Positions 12,501 to 24,729 of a DNA stretch of 64,000 bases are shown one piece after another; within the stretch, counting starts at the first letter, position 1; every line of letters begins with the position of its first letter. The stretch covers positions 1,302,001 to 1,366,000 of the forward strand of contig VZTJ01002531.1 of the NCBI GenBank assembly GCA_013397795.1. Reading direction: 5' to 3'. The position numbers were made by a program, and so were the translations under genes. The stretch comes from Orthonyx spaldingii. Its lineage: Eukaryota; Chordata; Aves; Passeriformes; Orthonychidae. The notes under the pieces are model-generated. The model had not been told where the DNA came from, searched no databases, and saw only the letters and a list, made by a program, of their open reading frames with translations.

Positions 12501-13554
12501 ATCTTTCCTTAACTAGCATTAAATGAGCAGGAAAGAAACCCATCCTTTGCCAGTGAGAAATGATAAAGGAGAATCAAAGTCATAGGAGACAAAGAAAAGA
12601 ACTGAGATTTGGCCAAGATCGTGAGCAACTGGGTGGATCCAAGGTAAGCCATGTGCCAAGCAAAAATATGTAGGTCATTATAATGCAATGAAAGAACCAA
12701 TTTTGTTTCCAGCATCACCACGAACTTTGCTTGCTCAGCTGACCCTCCTGCCAGCCTGACCAACCCTGGGGTGCAGCTGCACCACGCTGCTTGCTGGCAA
12801 CATCCTTAAAGGTTGCAAGCTAAAACTCTGCCTAGAACACCTAAACCTCCAACTCTCAGCCCTAAAATTCAGTTGTTGGGATGATTGGTTTGTCAATGTC
12901 TGCCCTCTGTACCTGCTTTTGTGAGAAAAGCTTCCAGCACTATGCTTGCTGTAAAGAATTACCTTGCAATTGGAAACCCAAGAACTCTGTATTTTTGCAC
13001 ACAACCATTAGCAGAAAATGCCTGTCCAACAGCACGGTCTGCTGACTATCCTACTAATTAGTGAATTAACCAGTGCCTAAGTGACAGGTGGTTCATAAAG
13101 GCCACTTACAGATGGCCTGGGGAGTATTAGCAGAAGGACAACAGGCCACTTTTCACTGCCTCACTCAGTGTTTGCAGTGCACATTTTATTGTCTGACTGT
13201 TTCCCCAAGACCCTTTACGACTTCATGCGTGGGATCTGTGCTTTGGTTTCTGCACAGCTTCAGCTGTACAAGGAAATAGCTGTGTAACACTCCAGCAATC
13301 AGAACAAGGGACTTCAGCTGAAGTGCCATGTGCTCTGAATATCCACAGAAGAAACATCTTAGAATGATGAGGTCAACAACATACCCAGCTTCTCCTAGAG
13401 AAAACACATACCTGTTTTTACTGCTTCTTGAGAGGTTTGTGAGCCAAATTATAGTTCCTATATTATTGTCAAACACAGTACTCAGGTTCCCAGTTTATTA
13501 GTTAGAGGCAGGCATTTTATTTATCTGTTGCAGTTTTTTCTTTTTTTCCTTCAG
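9571..13554. other. Unique non-coding sequence with an enhancer-like patch
   Basis: No gene is supported. The stretch 10531-10700 is unusually dense in transcription-factor-type motifs, including a POU octamer inside a 7-bp inverted repeat at 10622-10639. The rest is ordinary AT-rich sequence with short chance frames. Confidence 0.55.
10622..10639. promoter_or_regulatory. POU octamer inside a 7-bp inverted repeat
   Basis: GACAGAT, TTGC, ATCTGTC form a perfect 7-bp inverted repeat with a 4-base centre, and the centre completes an exact octamer ATTTGCAT (10627-10634). TGTCA-type TALE half-sites and a GATTGACGTGACA CRE-like stretch lie beside it. The motifs are seen in the sequence. Factor binding and enhancer activity are inferred only from motif knowledge. 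Confidence 0.25.
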
Positions 13555-13759
13555 GTTTCTCTTCAACTTGGTGTTTTCTCTAGAAATTGCTCATATTTTG
13601 AACAAGGAAGCAGGTTTATTTTCTGTGATACATGTTCAGTTGGTGATATCGGAAAATAAGCAGAAGAATGTGATACGGTTTCAGGTTACATGTGGGAGCC
13701 AATTTTCTAGGATTAATGGCTCAATTAAATGGAAGTATAACTTCAATATTCTTTTTTAA
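13555..13759 (+). other. Candidate exon behind a very strong acceptor, unrecognised
   Basis: A T/C-only tract of more than 20 bases interrupted only by a CAG near 13530 leads into CCTTCAG at 13548-13554. One frame is open from there to a stop at 13757-13759, 67 codons. It starts FLFNLVFSLEIAHILNKEAG and includes VIHVQLVISENKQKNVIRF. The peptide is balanced in composition and contains an NGS glycosylation-type sequon, but I recognise no domain. No good donor follows; CAG|GTTACA at about 13684 is weak. As a terminal coding exon it is plausible. As chance it is also plausible, because T-rich tracts are common here. Confidence 0.15.
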
Positions 13760-14328
13760 AATGTGTATCAAATCACACTGTCTTTCTCATTCCTGGAAAA
13801 TGTTTTAGTTATTTTACAGACCAGTGAAGTTCTGAAAGTCCGGTCTTTTTTTTTGTCCTAATCACAACAGACCAAACTTTCAAGCTCGTGTACATACAGA
13901 TTTCTTGCAGGACAACTTATAGCAGTGCAATGTCAGTCAATACCACAGTTAAAGAAACAACAGGGCTTTCACACTGGCTATGACTGTAAATTACTCTTTA
14001 CCTCACTGTTCAGATTATTAACTCAATTAATCCTTTTGTCCAGAAATCACCACCTTTTATATAGAGTCTTTATAGACAGTTCTCCAACACAGAAAGTTAA
14101 AGTGGAGCCATTCAGCCAAGACACCTTTTGCCTTCCCAGTCTCAATATAAATACTGAGAGTGGTTCAAATTTGGATTCATGCATTTAAAACAGGAAATTA
14201 TGTTCTTGTACATTGGCCAAAAAAATGGCTCATGTTGAGGCTTTTTTGTTCTCACTGCACAGTGCAAGAATCAAAGGCTAATGAGCAAAATTTCTCTGTG
14301 AGTAGGTGAGAAATCCTTTGAGTTTTTT

Positions 14329-14339
14329 CCCCCCCCCCC
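14329..14339. repeat. Poly-C run, 11 bp
   Basis: Eleven C residues directly follow six T residues. It is a simple homopolymer. Confidence 0.85.
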
Positions 14340-17300
14340 ACTCTTTTCTAAGACTGAACTATGACAGTCAGAGACTTTTTAAATGAAAAGCATTACAGTG
14401 CTGCAGTGTATTTCAGCATGAATATAGCAGCAGCCAGAATGAAGGAACCACTTACTAATCTTATGTGATTCTACACAATTATCCCACACACTTGAGTCAT
14501 GGTCAAGCTGTTTAGCCTCCATATATTGTGATTAATGTAAGTAGCAAGTAAAATTGTTCTTCTCTGACAGGATATTTTGACTCCACCTTTATATTTTGCG
14601 CTTAGCCCATACCTGAATGCAATGAGAAATGGTGTGATCACAATCATCTGAGTAGTTCTGATAATTCTGTATTGAAAAGTGCTCTAATATTATTTGGCAG
14701 GGACTGCTGCCTCCTAATCATCAGACTCACATCTTCACAACACAGACAGCAACAATAGGCACTGTCATTTCCCCTAGAATTGGAGCACAAAAGCCTTCAA
14801 TATGTTTGATTTTTCTGTCTCAGAACTTTTGATTTTCCAGGTTGTCCCTAAACACAAAACACAGAAGTTTTATTGTTCATTTCATAATGAAACATTTCAG
14901 CATTGTAGCTTATTGTTTGAATGGTAATTAGGTATTTTTGATCTTCTTTTGAATGCTACTTTTTTTTTTTTTTTTAGTTAAACACTTCTTGTTGAGCAAA
15001 CTGAGGTACATTCCTGGCTGCCACACTACAAACAATTCATTTGGCAGATGCTGCACCTGCCACTGCTTTGTGTCTCCTCACAAGAACAGAGAATTGCATT
15101 GGTGCAAATGTCCCTGTTGTTCTGCTTCTACCACCTATATCTGCTTTACAGTTTATGCTGGCATCCATCAATTCTTACTGGGTTCACCACAGATGATACA
15201 GAAACACCAGGCATTGCAAATTCTGGCCACAGTCTGAGCAATACAGACTTAAGGCATTTATTTCTCCAACAGCCCACTCCAACATCTGGGGAAAAAAGTA
15301 GTAACTACAATGCAAGTTCTTGAATTATTCTGCTCTGTGAGGAAATCAAGGACCTTTTTTGTGCATCTGTCTGCATGAAGATCACATTCTACCAAGAGCA
15401 ACAGAGCATGATAGAAGTTCATTGTGCTTTAGTGAAAAGGTCATTAGACATTTGAAATAGTAATTACCTGTATCTATTCACTATCCCCGATGACGTCCCT
15501 AACAAGAGAGTTCTCTTTTATCATGCCTTTTAGACAGTACATTTCACAGACACCGTAACAAGGAATGCAGGAAATTTTTTTTTATTACTTTTATATTTTG
15601 AGATCAATTATTATGTAATACTTTTGGGAGTGTCATCTTTCTTTTGTGGACTTGAAATGAGGAAGGGGAATGCGTAGCAGCAAAAATGTTGACAAATATT
15701 GTTAGACTTCTCTAAAAAGAGCTATTAATTAAACCACAGCACTCCACTGAGTTTAAATCCCTATCGCTAAATTCCATATTTGAGAGATAGGAGGAGGCAG
15801 CAAGGGGCCACCAGAGTTGTCCAAGGCAGAGATATTGCATGATGCTCAGGCTATGAGCAGTTGTTTCATAAAAACAAGATGAGACTATGACCAGCAGCAG
15901 CTCCAGCCTAGCTGCACTTATCTTTTTCTTTTTCTTGTCCCTGAGAAGACACTTAATATAAAATTTAATCATCCAAAATTGTCAGAACCAGGCCTCCCTT
16001 ATAAAAGGTCCCCCTCACTGAAGGGATACGGAACTTTTTTTTAAATTAAAGTCTTTGTACTTCACATTTCAAATGCTTTTTGATTTTTTTTTGTACCTTT
16101 AATATAAGCTAAAAATAATTTTAATAGTGATTGCCATGGCAATAAGTAAGCTAAGCTCTCAATATTTGAACTTCCAGCTAACGCTGGAGTGTTCAGGGTC
16201 ATCCTTTACTGTGATTTATCACACCCAGTTTAACAGAACAAACCCCACACCACACTGAGGTTCATCATGGCTGCACACAGGGCAGCACAGGGAGGAATTT
16301 GATCCAGCTGGGAAACGAACAAGGACACATGAGGTGTAAGTAATTTCTGGAAAGCAGGAGGGCTATGCTTTAATGTCTGGGAATGCAGCTGTGATAGGTG
16401 CTGCTTTCAGCCAGGGCACTGAGGAACTGGGTATGGAGGAGCTGTTTTGCCTTTTCCATGGGACACCTCTGCCCAACCCTCCTGCTTGGCCTTTTTCTTC
16501 TGCATAAAGCCTGTTTTACCTGCATTTTTGCAGAGGCAATAAATCCAGCCCTAAGTGAAGAGGTACAAGTCTCTGGAAATAAACTTGGATGTACTGAAGG
16601 TGCCTCCACGAGTTTGGTGAGATATCAAGAAAATGAACTTGCATTGATATCAAAAGAAAATGGTTATTGATAAGGCATTAGGAGGAATTTTATATCCCTG
16701 CCTTGATTTTATTAAAGAAATATGTGATTTCTCTTCAACTCACTCTGGAATTTGGTATATGCTTGATTACAGGGGACATAAAAGATGGGTGATCAAGAAA
16801 ATTTTCAATGTTTTTTTCCTGCTTGACTTGCTATATAAAGGGCAAGGAGCCTGATTTTATAGACTCTAAAATATAAAAAAGACTCAAAATCCAATATACA
16901 GCTTTTTGTTGTTGTTTGCTTCAATAAATCTACATTTTATCTTCTCTGCAGGGCACAAGTTTATCTTCCAAACAGCATCTGTTTTGAAGATCCACTCATC
17001 AGCACTGCAGGATAATTTTTTTGGGAAGTGCTGTAGGATTTCTGACTCCTATGGAGCAGGAGTATCAGAATAATATAAAGATTAGAGTTTAAAATGTAAG
17101 TGTAGGAGAGTATATCTGCCCTCCCTTTCTGTGACAGACAGTGCTTGGGTGCACAGATGCACTGCTAGAAAATGCACAGCCTCACTCCAGCCTGTAAGAA
17201 AAGCAGCAATATCATGCAGGTGTGTATTCACAAGGCCAGGTGCAGCCAGACAAGCCTAATTCTGACATAATAACATGTAGCCAGTCACCTGTACTTTGTA

Positions 17301-17702
17301 ATTTTTCACTGGTTCTGCATCTCTACCTAACTTTCCTCAAATCAAAACCCCAGTTCATCATGCTGCACGTTACCACCAGGACCCATTACCACAGCTTGAG
17401 CCTTTATTAAGGTATCGATATTCTTCCCAGCACTCTTTGCTCCACAATCCCCAATTAAATTACTGCTTTAATTGTCTGCTGTCACTGACAGATAGGTAAG
17501 TTCATGTGCTAGTCCACAGCAGCAACTGAAGGTGCTTGCCTTAGTGCAGAATCACAGTACAGAGTTAAGTGTTCTTTCTTTATGCATAAGAAATGGTCAT
17601 AAGTCATGGCTTCAGCACGATCTGCTCCAAATGGTGTGTTTGGGGATTTTTTTCCCCCCTTTTCCAGGCTGTGACTCACATTTGCACTTGCCACTGGCCT
17701 GA

Positions 17703-17754
17703 TTTAAAAGTTACTTTCTGCTCTCCAATTTAAAAAGTCCTTTCTGCTTTCCAA
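17703..17754. repeat. Two-copy tandem duplication, 26-bp unit
   Basis: Copies 17703-17728 and 17729-17754 abut exactly. Each starts TTTAAAA and ends TTTCTGCT(C/T)TCCAA, with 22 of 26 positions identical by hand alignment. It is a local tandem duplication that has since diverged. Confidence 0.8.
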
Positions 17755-18258
17755 TCTCTATCAATATTCTGAGAGAGCTAATATTCACAATGAGTATTCC
17801 TCTTAAAATAGACTTTTAAAAGTAGTTATCCATATTCTGTGTGCCTGGGAACCCTTCTTATATTTTAATGAACATCCAAGAATGAGGAAAGGGATTGACA
17901 CACTGGAGTTGAATTAGAAAGCCAAATTCTTTGAGTTTTCTGGTAAATAATACAATTGCTTTACCTGAACTAAGCCTCACCCTGTTCCATGCAGAACAAG
18001 AGCCACCAAAAATGATCAGGAGCAATGGCATCCACCTGCACATGGCTGAAAGTGACAGTGCCTCCAGCCACACAATATCCCTTTTATTCTGTTTTGATTG
18101 TTTTATACGAGATCAGAGATTTAAACTGTGCTGAAGTGCTTTATAGTCCCAGCTAAGTTCAGAACTGACATTTTAATGGCACGTTTGAGGAATTTATATA
18201 GACAAGTCATCTGACCCTAATGTGATAGCTTCAGTGTAGCCCGGAGTAATTCAGCCCA

Positions 18259-18272
18259 GACCCCACGGGGTC
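18259..18272. promoter_or_regulatory. EBF/AP-2-like palindrome
   Basis: GACCCC AC GGGGTC is a perfect 6-bp inverted repeat with a 2-base centre. The core CCCCACGGGG is one change per side away from the EBF consensus TCCCNNGGGA. It sits in a CpG-retaining patch. The binding role is inference only. Confidence 0.2.
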
Positions 18273-18766
18273 AGACGAAATCGTAACTCTCTGTAGTCTC
18301 TGAGCCATTAAAATTCAGCTAGACTGCGAAGCTGACAGCTGTTTACTGTAAGGTTACCTCCTGCCTGCCAAATAATGGGGCTGCTCTTGGCACCTTTCCA
18401 CCCTCTGAGTTGAGAAAAGGCTTCCTTGTCGTTGGAACAGAGCTGAAAATGTTGAGTTCCTGCAGCCGGGAACGCGGATACCTCGGAACAGGCTTAAGCA
18501 AGATTGAGCTGGTCCATTCCCTCACCTCACTTCTTCTCAAAGTAAATGCTATCACAACATTTGAGGGGAATATAAACTCCACACTGGAATTCTGCCTGGC
18601 AATACTAGCAGACCCACAGAAAGATTAAGAGTAATGGCACCTGCTCTTCCAGAGCCTCCCAGCTTTCTCAGGATACCCACGTTGCTGTGGGAGAGAAGAG
18701 CAGGCTTCCTGCCTTGCTCCCTTAGCTATAAGCAAAAAGAAAGATTTTCTCCTTTGTTACATGAAC

Positions 18767-18782
18767 AAAAAAAAAAAAAAAA
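18767..18782. repeat. Poly-A run, 16 bp
   Basis: Sixteen A residues after ATGAAC and before GCCATAA. No retroelement body is recognisable upstream. Confidence 0.85.
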
Positions 18783-19875
18783 GCCATAATTTCTTATCAT
18801 CAGCTGCCAAGAAGATGCATATTAATGATAAAAAAAGACAAATGTCATGTCGAGGTCAAGAAACAGCGCAGAAAAGTCAGCAAAATCCTCTCATTAGAGC
18901 TCCAATCCCCATTTCTCATAATTTTGTAATTCTGTGTTTTACTGTTTCTAAAACCACTCTCAAGACTGTAGAAAACATTTTGCAATATAACAGAATTAGC
19001 TAAAAATAGGGTAGGGAATACAACAACTCCTCTTCCTTTTTAGCTTTCCAGCTCTCCTGGGGGCTCTCTACACAAGCCCATGAGTTTGCACTCCCTGCCA
19101 CAAAGCTTGGGTGTCTCACCAAAGAGGACAGACCCTCCTCATTTTCCTCTGTAGTCAAAGCCACATGCTCAAAGGCACAATTCAGAACCACTCACAACAC
19201 GTGCAAACAAACAAAATCTTCCATTTTTCAGCCACTCTACCTGTGAAACGTTACATAAAAGGGAATAAAACGACAAATTCTTCCTCTTGCTGCATTTTAA
19301 AAGACAATAGAGAGATAACTAGCAATTTCCACTCAAAAAATGTAGTGTAGTTACCTACCTGCAACAGCAGTGCTGGGCTTCTGGTCCTCACAAGGGGAGC
19401 TGCCAGTCCACCACCCCAGCTGGCTCAGGTACCCAACCTGAAAGGTGGAGCCCCCTCAACACCCCTCCTTTTAACATTTGCTGTTAATTAGCTCTAAATA
19501 GCTTTTCTTGCACCTGCCTTGTTTGGGTCTTAGGCTCTGTGTAAGCGACCCCAGGTCCCAAACTCAGTGTGGGAGTTGACTGTGGTGAGCAGCAACTGCT
19601 GTGTGGGTGTTTCAGGAGCTGGCTGGGAGGCAGCTCGCTGATACTTGTAGGTTTTAAGTCACTTGATACTTCTGAGAATCTTATCTAAGTGCTTTGAACA
19701 CCACCAAATGTCAGCAAAACCAGGATGCAATGGAGATACTGCTGGGGAACACAAAAAGTGTTTTCACTCTAAAATGAGCTGCAGAGCAGGTGTTTGTCAA
19801 TCATATGGAGGCACTGAGCCCAGCCTTAGTGCAGGTCTAACACCCCAGGCTGAGGGTGGTAGCTCTCTGCTGCCT

Positions 19876-19918
19876 CCCATCCCACCCCGTCCCGTCCCGT
19901 CCCGTCCCATCCCATCCC
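19876..19918. repeat. C-rich pentanucleotide array (CCCGT/CCCAT)n, G4 motif on minus strand
   Basis: Nine C-tracts of 3-4 bases are separated by 1-2 bases, mostly CCCGT in the middle and CCCAT at the ends. The minus strand therefore carries nine G-tracts with 1-2-nt loops, a canonical and very compact G-quadruplex motif. The array contains four CpGs. It also creates a proline/arginine dipeptide stretch in a chance plus-strand frame. Confidence 0.9.
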
Positions 19919-20932
19919 TCTCCATATTATCCAGTGAATTTTGCTAGTCTGGGCTGGTTCTCTCACTCTCTCCGTCATCCATCAATGGTTGGCTGTTGTG
20001 TTCCTCAAAAAAGCAATCTGCACCTTTCCTGGGCGTTAGGATTGACTGTAATTCCCATTTATTTTACTTGTCTCACTCGTTATTATTTACCAAGCCCTCC
20101 TTGGTTTCTGTGTTGTTAGTTCCTCTGTTTTCCACGACTGAGATGGATGTTGAGTTCTCAGCAAACAGGATTGTTCAACAGATGGCTGTTCACTTCATGC
20201 TCTATTGGACTGATTGTTTGGTCTTTGTATAATTAGATTTTTTTTCTGGTGCTTTGTATTATTTTAATGAATCCTTATTAATGGATGGGGCTAAACAAAA
20301 AAGACTCTCCTCAAGTGTAATGATTTTAAACAGTTAAGAGCAGGACTTCTTATATAACAGCATTTTGGCCTGAAAACCATCTTCAGATTCTACTTGTGCA
20401 TGTGCAGGGAATTGTTTTGGATGCCATTATTTTTAAAAACTCAAGTAATTTTCTTCAAACCAAGATTATTTTCTTCCTCTAATGAGTATTATAAAACCTG
20501 TCAGGTCTGAGGCTTCTATCTTTAGTCATTTGTTGGAATTATGCAAGTCCGGAATTTAAAATAGAACATATGGAGCCTCCTGACTCGGTTCAAAAATGGC
20601 AGAACTAATTCCATAGAAAGATTTCTCAGAAAAAAGCTGACTTTGAAGCCAAGTGGATCATGGAAAATTTTAGCAAAAAGTATATTTTGAGAAGGTATGA
20701 GTTGCTTAAAATGCTGTGTTGCATCTTAATCTTAGTTTTAGCATTTGCTATCAGGAATGCTGTAATAACATTATAATTATCTATAATATCTGAGAAATTT
20801 TTGTTCATCCTACTTAAAGGTAATGCAGTGTGAGTCACTAAAAATTATAAAACTGAATTGCCATTTTAATTTCAGGATATCGTTGCCTCTACTTTGCACG
20901 TCCCAGATATACCTAGCTAGGAAGAAAGTTTT

Positions 20933-21086
20933 AGATATAGATATAGATATAGATATAGATATAGATATAGATATAGATATAGATATAGATATAGATATAG
21001 ATATAGATATAGATATAGATATAGATATAGATATAGATATAGATAGATATAGATATAGATATAGATATAGATATAGATATAGATAT
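20933..21086. repeat. Hexanucleotide microsatellite (AGATAT)n, 154 bp
   Basis: There are eighteen perfect AGATAT units (20933-21040), then one shortened AGAT unit (21041-21044), then seven perfect units (21045-21086). The purity implies recent slippage and likely length polymorphism. Five of the six frames are open through it: Ile-Asp and Arg-Tyr on the plus strand, and Tyr-Leu, Ile-Tyr and Ser-Ile on the minus strand. It therefore creates long but meaningless open frames of about 90-110 codons. Confidence 0.98.
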
Positions 21087-22945
21087 TTATACACAAGCTC
21101 ACATTTACACAGAGCATTGGAAAAACAGACTCAATAAAATTGAACATCCCTGATCTTTTTGGGCAGCATAGTGCTGGACACTGAGAAGAAGTTACTCCGT
21201 GAGGCTTCTCCTCCCATCTGTTATTTCTCTCTCTGCTTCTTGGCAATTTTTCCCAGTGACAAGGCGGCGGTGAAGGTCTGAATCCAGCGATCTGAGTGGG
21301 TGATATCTATCAATCTTGTGCCACACGTATGCAGCATTGCTAGGCAACAGGTAGCAGCATGACACCCACATCCTGCAATTTCCTTTTGGTGACTGAGACT
21401 TTTACTATATTAATTATACTGAACTTTATTTCATGCATTTCAGACATTAACTTATATTTTTAAAAACTCTTTGAGCTAAGATTACTTTCTGCTGCGTATT
21501 GAATGAACAAATATTGGCAACGGATAAAATCATCATTCTAACAATTGCCAGATATGAATGTGGTACATGAAGGCTTCTAAAATTGCAGATAAGTGTGATA
21601 TCAGATTATTTTGTGTAGAAGATAACTGTGCTACAAGGAAAAATTTTTGCTAGGCCTTCAAAACATAAAAGGCATAAAGAATGAGAGGATAACTAGGGAG
21701 GAAGTTCCTTTATTCTCTACTTGCTTTCTCTACTCTATTTTTTTGCTGGTTCCCCTTTTTCAGTGGTTAGGATGCTACTGAGGGACTAAGCTGCAGATTT
21801 ACTTTCATGCCCTATCACAGACTTTGTGTGACCATGGGCACACAAGGCTGTGTTTTACTACAGAGAGAAGGCCAGTGAGCTGCACTCACTTTACTCCTCT
21901 TGAATTAGCCCAGCTTAGGAAAAATAGCCAGCCCTTCAGCATTATTGCACCCTTGCAGGCAATGTATTTTTCTATGGATCTGGGATTTCTCAAGGATGTG
22001 TTCCACAGTTATTTAAGCTGCAATAAACTGGGTCATTCTACACATTTAATTTTGAAATAACTTGCCTGTCCTTTCTGAATACACAAAGGGAATCCCTGAG
22101 ATGTGCTCAAATGGAGCTGGTCTATTTGTTGTAAAGTGCTTGTGTTAGCCACTGATGAGTAAGAGTAAGTTCAGCTTTAGTTCACACCCTCTGAGAAACC
22201 AGGCAAACCAAATTAACAGTAGCATCATACTGTTTTATGATATAGCAGAGCATTCAAAGTTTTGCCAGAAGACAAAACATTGTTCAGGGCAACGCCTGAA
22301 TTACAACCCAACCTACATTTGCAGCAAAAGGCTCTTTGGAGGTGTGTTCAAATGATCAATTAAATTACCATTTCTTGGAGAGCTACCATTGGTTTCTCTG
22401 CTAAACATAAATAATTCAGTAGGGCAGTATCATTTATGAGAAAGTGAACACAGCTTTAATCAACTTGGGCTGCGGGTTCTAACCTGTATCCCTTTATATG
22501 TCACAGTGTTTGTGAGCTGAGTGTGATCTGTGTGTGCACATACAAAGTTCCTTGACACATGCAAGTGCCATATCTGTGCAGACAGTTCCTTAAGAGAAGC
22601 TTAATTTTGCTATATTGAGATGAATGGAAAGAGGGGAGAACTCTTCAAATCTTTATGCAATTTTTTTCAACAAGACAAGTACATTTATATTATATATTTT
22701 GTAATGCAACTATTTTTATAAATGAAGCTTCTTTTAAGTGTCTCAATCAGCATCATTTATTGTACAGGGCCTGTACCTGCATGTTTGTTGGAGGACTATT
22801 TGCTGCTGTTACTCACCAGGTTTTATGTTCAGGTTGTATCCATGACTGAAATGTACTTTCCATTCAGAAATTTTATCATCTGAATACAAAGGGAGTGACT
22901 TCAAGAATTTGAAATGAGTGACAAATGTCTTCTTTTCTTCTGCAG

Positions 22946-23157
22946 CTGGACCTCTCCTGACATTGGCTCAACACTGTAGAGAGAAGCAAATTCCAAAGAC
23001 GAACACAAACCTAAGGATAGAAAGGCTGTTGTACTTAGCTCTGAGGTTTAGCCAGGAGGAAAACAACAGAGCAGTTGCTTCAGAAGACGTTTCCCCTCTC
23101 CATTTAGACTTAAAAAATCAGTGCTGGGATAGTACCAGATGGGAAGCTTTGTTTTAA
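22946..23157 (+). other. Candidate terminal exon behind an acceptor, unrecognised
   Basis: TCTTCTTTTCTTCTGCAG (ending 22945) is a good acceptor. The frame behind it is open for about 70 codons to a stop at 23155-23157. It reads GPLLTLAQHCREKQIPKTN at the start, then a stretch containing RIERLLYLALRFSQEENNR that could form an amphipathic helix. The composition is protein-like but matches no family I know. No donor-exon partner could be identified upstream. This is one of several such pairs expected by chance in a window this size. Confidence 0.12.
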
Positions 23158-24706
23158 TGCACTGAGTTCTCCTGGATGTCAGGCAGACTCCAGAAGGAAA
23201 GTCCAAGTGCTGGGAGCAGCAGGTCAGGACACAGCCTGGAGAGCAGCGTGGGTGAGGAGCTGTGAGAGACCTGCTGCACATCCAGCCATGATTAATGAGC
23301 CTGGGGAACAAGCTCTTCAGCTACCAAACACACCTTAACACCGAATCCCGCTGGCCTGGGTGAAAAAATGCAGGCTGACAAGCCCACATAAAAACCTGGA
23401 TGGGTTTTTGATTAGTTTGTTCCCTGTTGCTGCACAGTTTTGTGCCAGACACGAGCCCAGTGAGAGCAGAAAACCCTGCCATGTTTGCAAATACTTGGTA
23501 GTCAAACAGGAGCACGACTTTGAGCGCCAGAATTTATTGCTTAAAAATACAGTTGTTTAACCAGCTGAGTGGTTTCAGTTGCCCTGTTAGTATTTGGATT
23601 GTTGTAATTTCCACTAAGAATTTAGCAGGCAACATCAAAAGCTTTAGCTTGGGGAATTCCTAAGCAGGGATATGTTTAACACAATTACAGATGTATTTGT
23701 AGAAGATGCAGAACTTGCTGTAGGAACTGATAATTTAATTAGATTCTGGTTTTTGTGTTTCATATGCCTAATATTCTGAGTACTATATTAAAAAATAAAT
23801 ACAACTTAATTTTTCATAGGGCATTGCTTTGTTCTGCTATACAAGCAAAGAGCTGATTACATGGAAGGCACAGCTTTGATTGGCTATAAAAATTAGGACC
23901 TCATTGTACTGTGAAATAGCTTTCAAATACAGCTAAAGAAAACAGGCTTCATATACATAAATACATAAAGTCCCCAGGGAAATATTAACACCATATTTGG
24001 GAATTTTGTGTTGAAACTCACAAATTCTATGAAGCCTTGAATACCAGTAGCTTAAACAGAAAAAAAAAAAAGTGTTCTTCATAAACTATTTATAATATAC
24101 ATTTCTTAAAAATGTTAACTCTCAGTTTTGCACCAAGATTTAAAGCAACTGCCATGAGACTTTTAAGTAAAGTGTCCCTTGTATCTCTAGGCTACATTCT
24201 GTGATCAGCAGAAGTGCTGGCTTTGTCATTTTCATAGACTTGATGCAGCAGTAGTTCAGTGACAGTCAGTGAAAATACACCAGTGAAACTGAGAGAATCG
24301 GGCCCATGTTTATTAAGTAGAACAGAAATATGTCTGTATGGATTCAGGAGAAGCTTGATATAAGTCTGGATGTATATGATAGGCAGGGAAAAGCAGCCTT
24401 CTCCTGGACTGACTGCATCATTTAAAATGCATATGCCCTGGGTATCTCTAAAACCTCATGTAAAACAAGTCTGCTGTATTTGTGGATACCATGAAGGTCA
24501 AAGGGATTTTATAGACTTCTTTACCTTATTTAAGCAGTGCATCAGTGATCAAATTCTACTTATTGCTAAAACCCTGTAGCTACATTCAACTAAGCAAAAC
24601 CCTTATAATTTACAATAAATACAGTGTGTCGTAATTCTGGGTAGACAGAAATTTAAAACCTGAAGGTCTAAGGAAAAAAAAGGATTCTTCGGCAGAGGAG
24701 GCAACA

Positions 24707-24729
24707 TTTGTATAGATTTTCTATACAAA
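24707..24729. repeat. Perfect 9-bp inverted repeat
   Basis: TTTGTATAG, a five-base loop (ATTTT) and CTATACAAA form a perfect stem-loop. Arms of this length are only slightly beyond chance in 64 kb, and no terminator or RNA context is expected here. Confidence 0.7.

Larger units (their letters stand above)
13760..20932. other. Unique non-coding sequence
   Basis: No supported gene. It contains an 11-base C run (14329-14339), a 16-base T run before an AG (14960-14975), a 26-bp tandem duplication (17703-17754), a 16-base A run (18767-18782) and the C-rich pentamer array at 19876-19918. The stretch 18181-18360 keeps several CpGs and includes an EBF-like palindrome. Short open frames such as the cysteine-rich one ending near 15237 are not supported as genes. 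Confidence 0.55.

Noticed and set aside
17434..17495. Near-consensus GTAAGT donor at 17496 with an open 62-bp segment before it
   Set aside because: The upstream acceptor is weak, the segment is homeodomain-like AT-rich sequence, and the peptide is unrecognised.
20810..21246. Long frames with Ile-Asp, Ile-Ser, Tyr-Leu and Ile-Tyr repeats
   Set aside because: They are translations of the AGATAT microsatellite.
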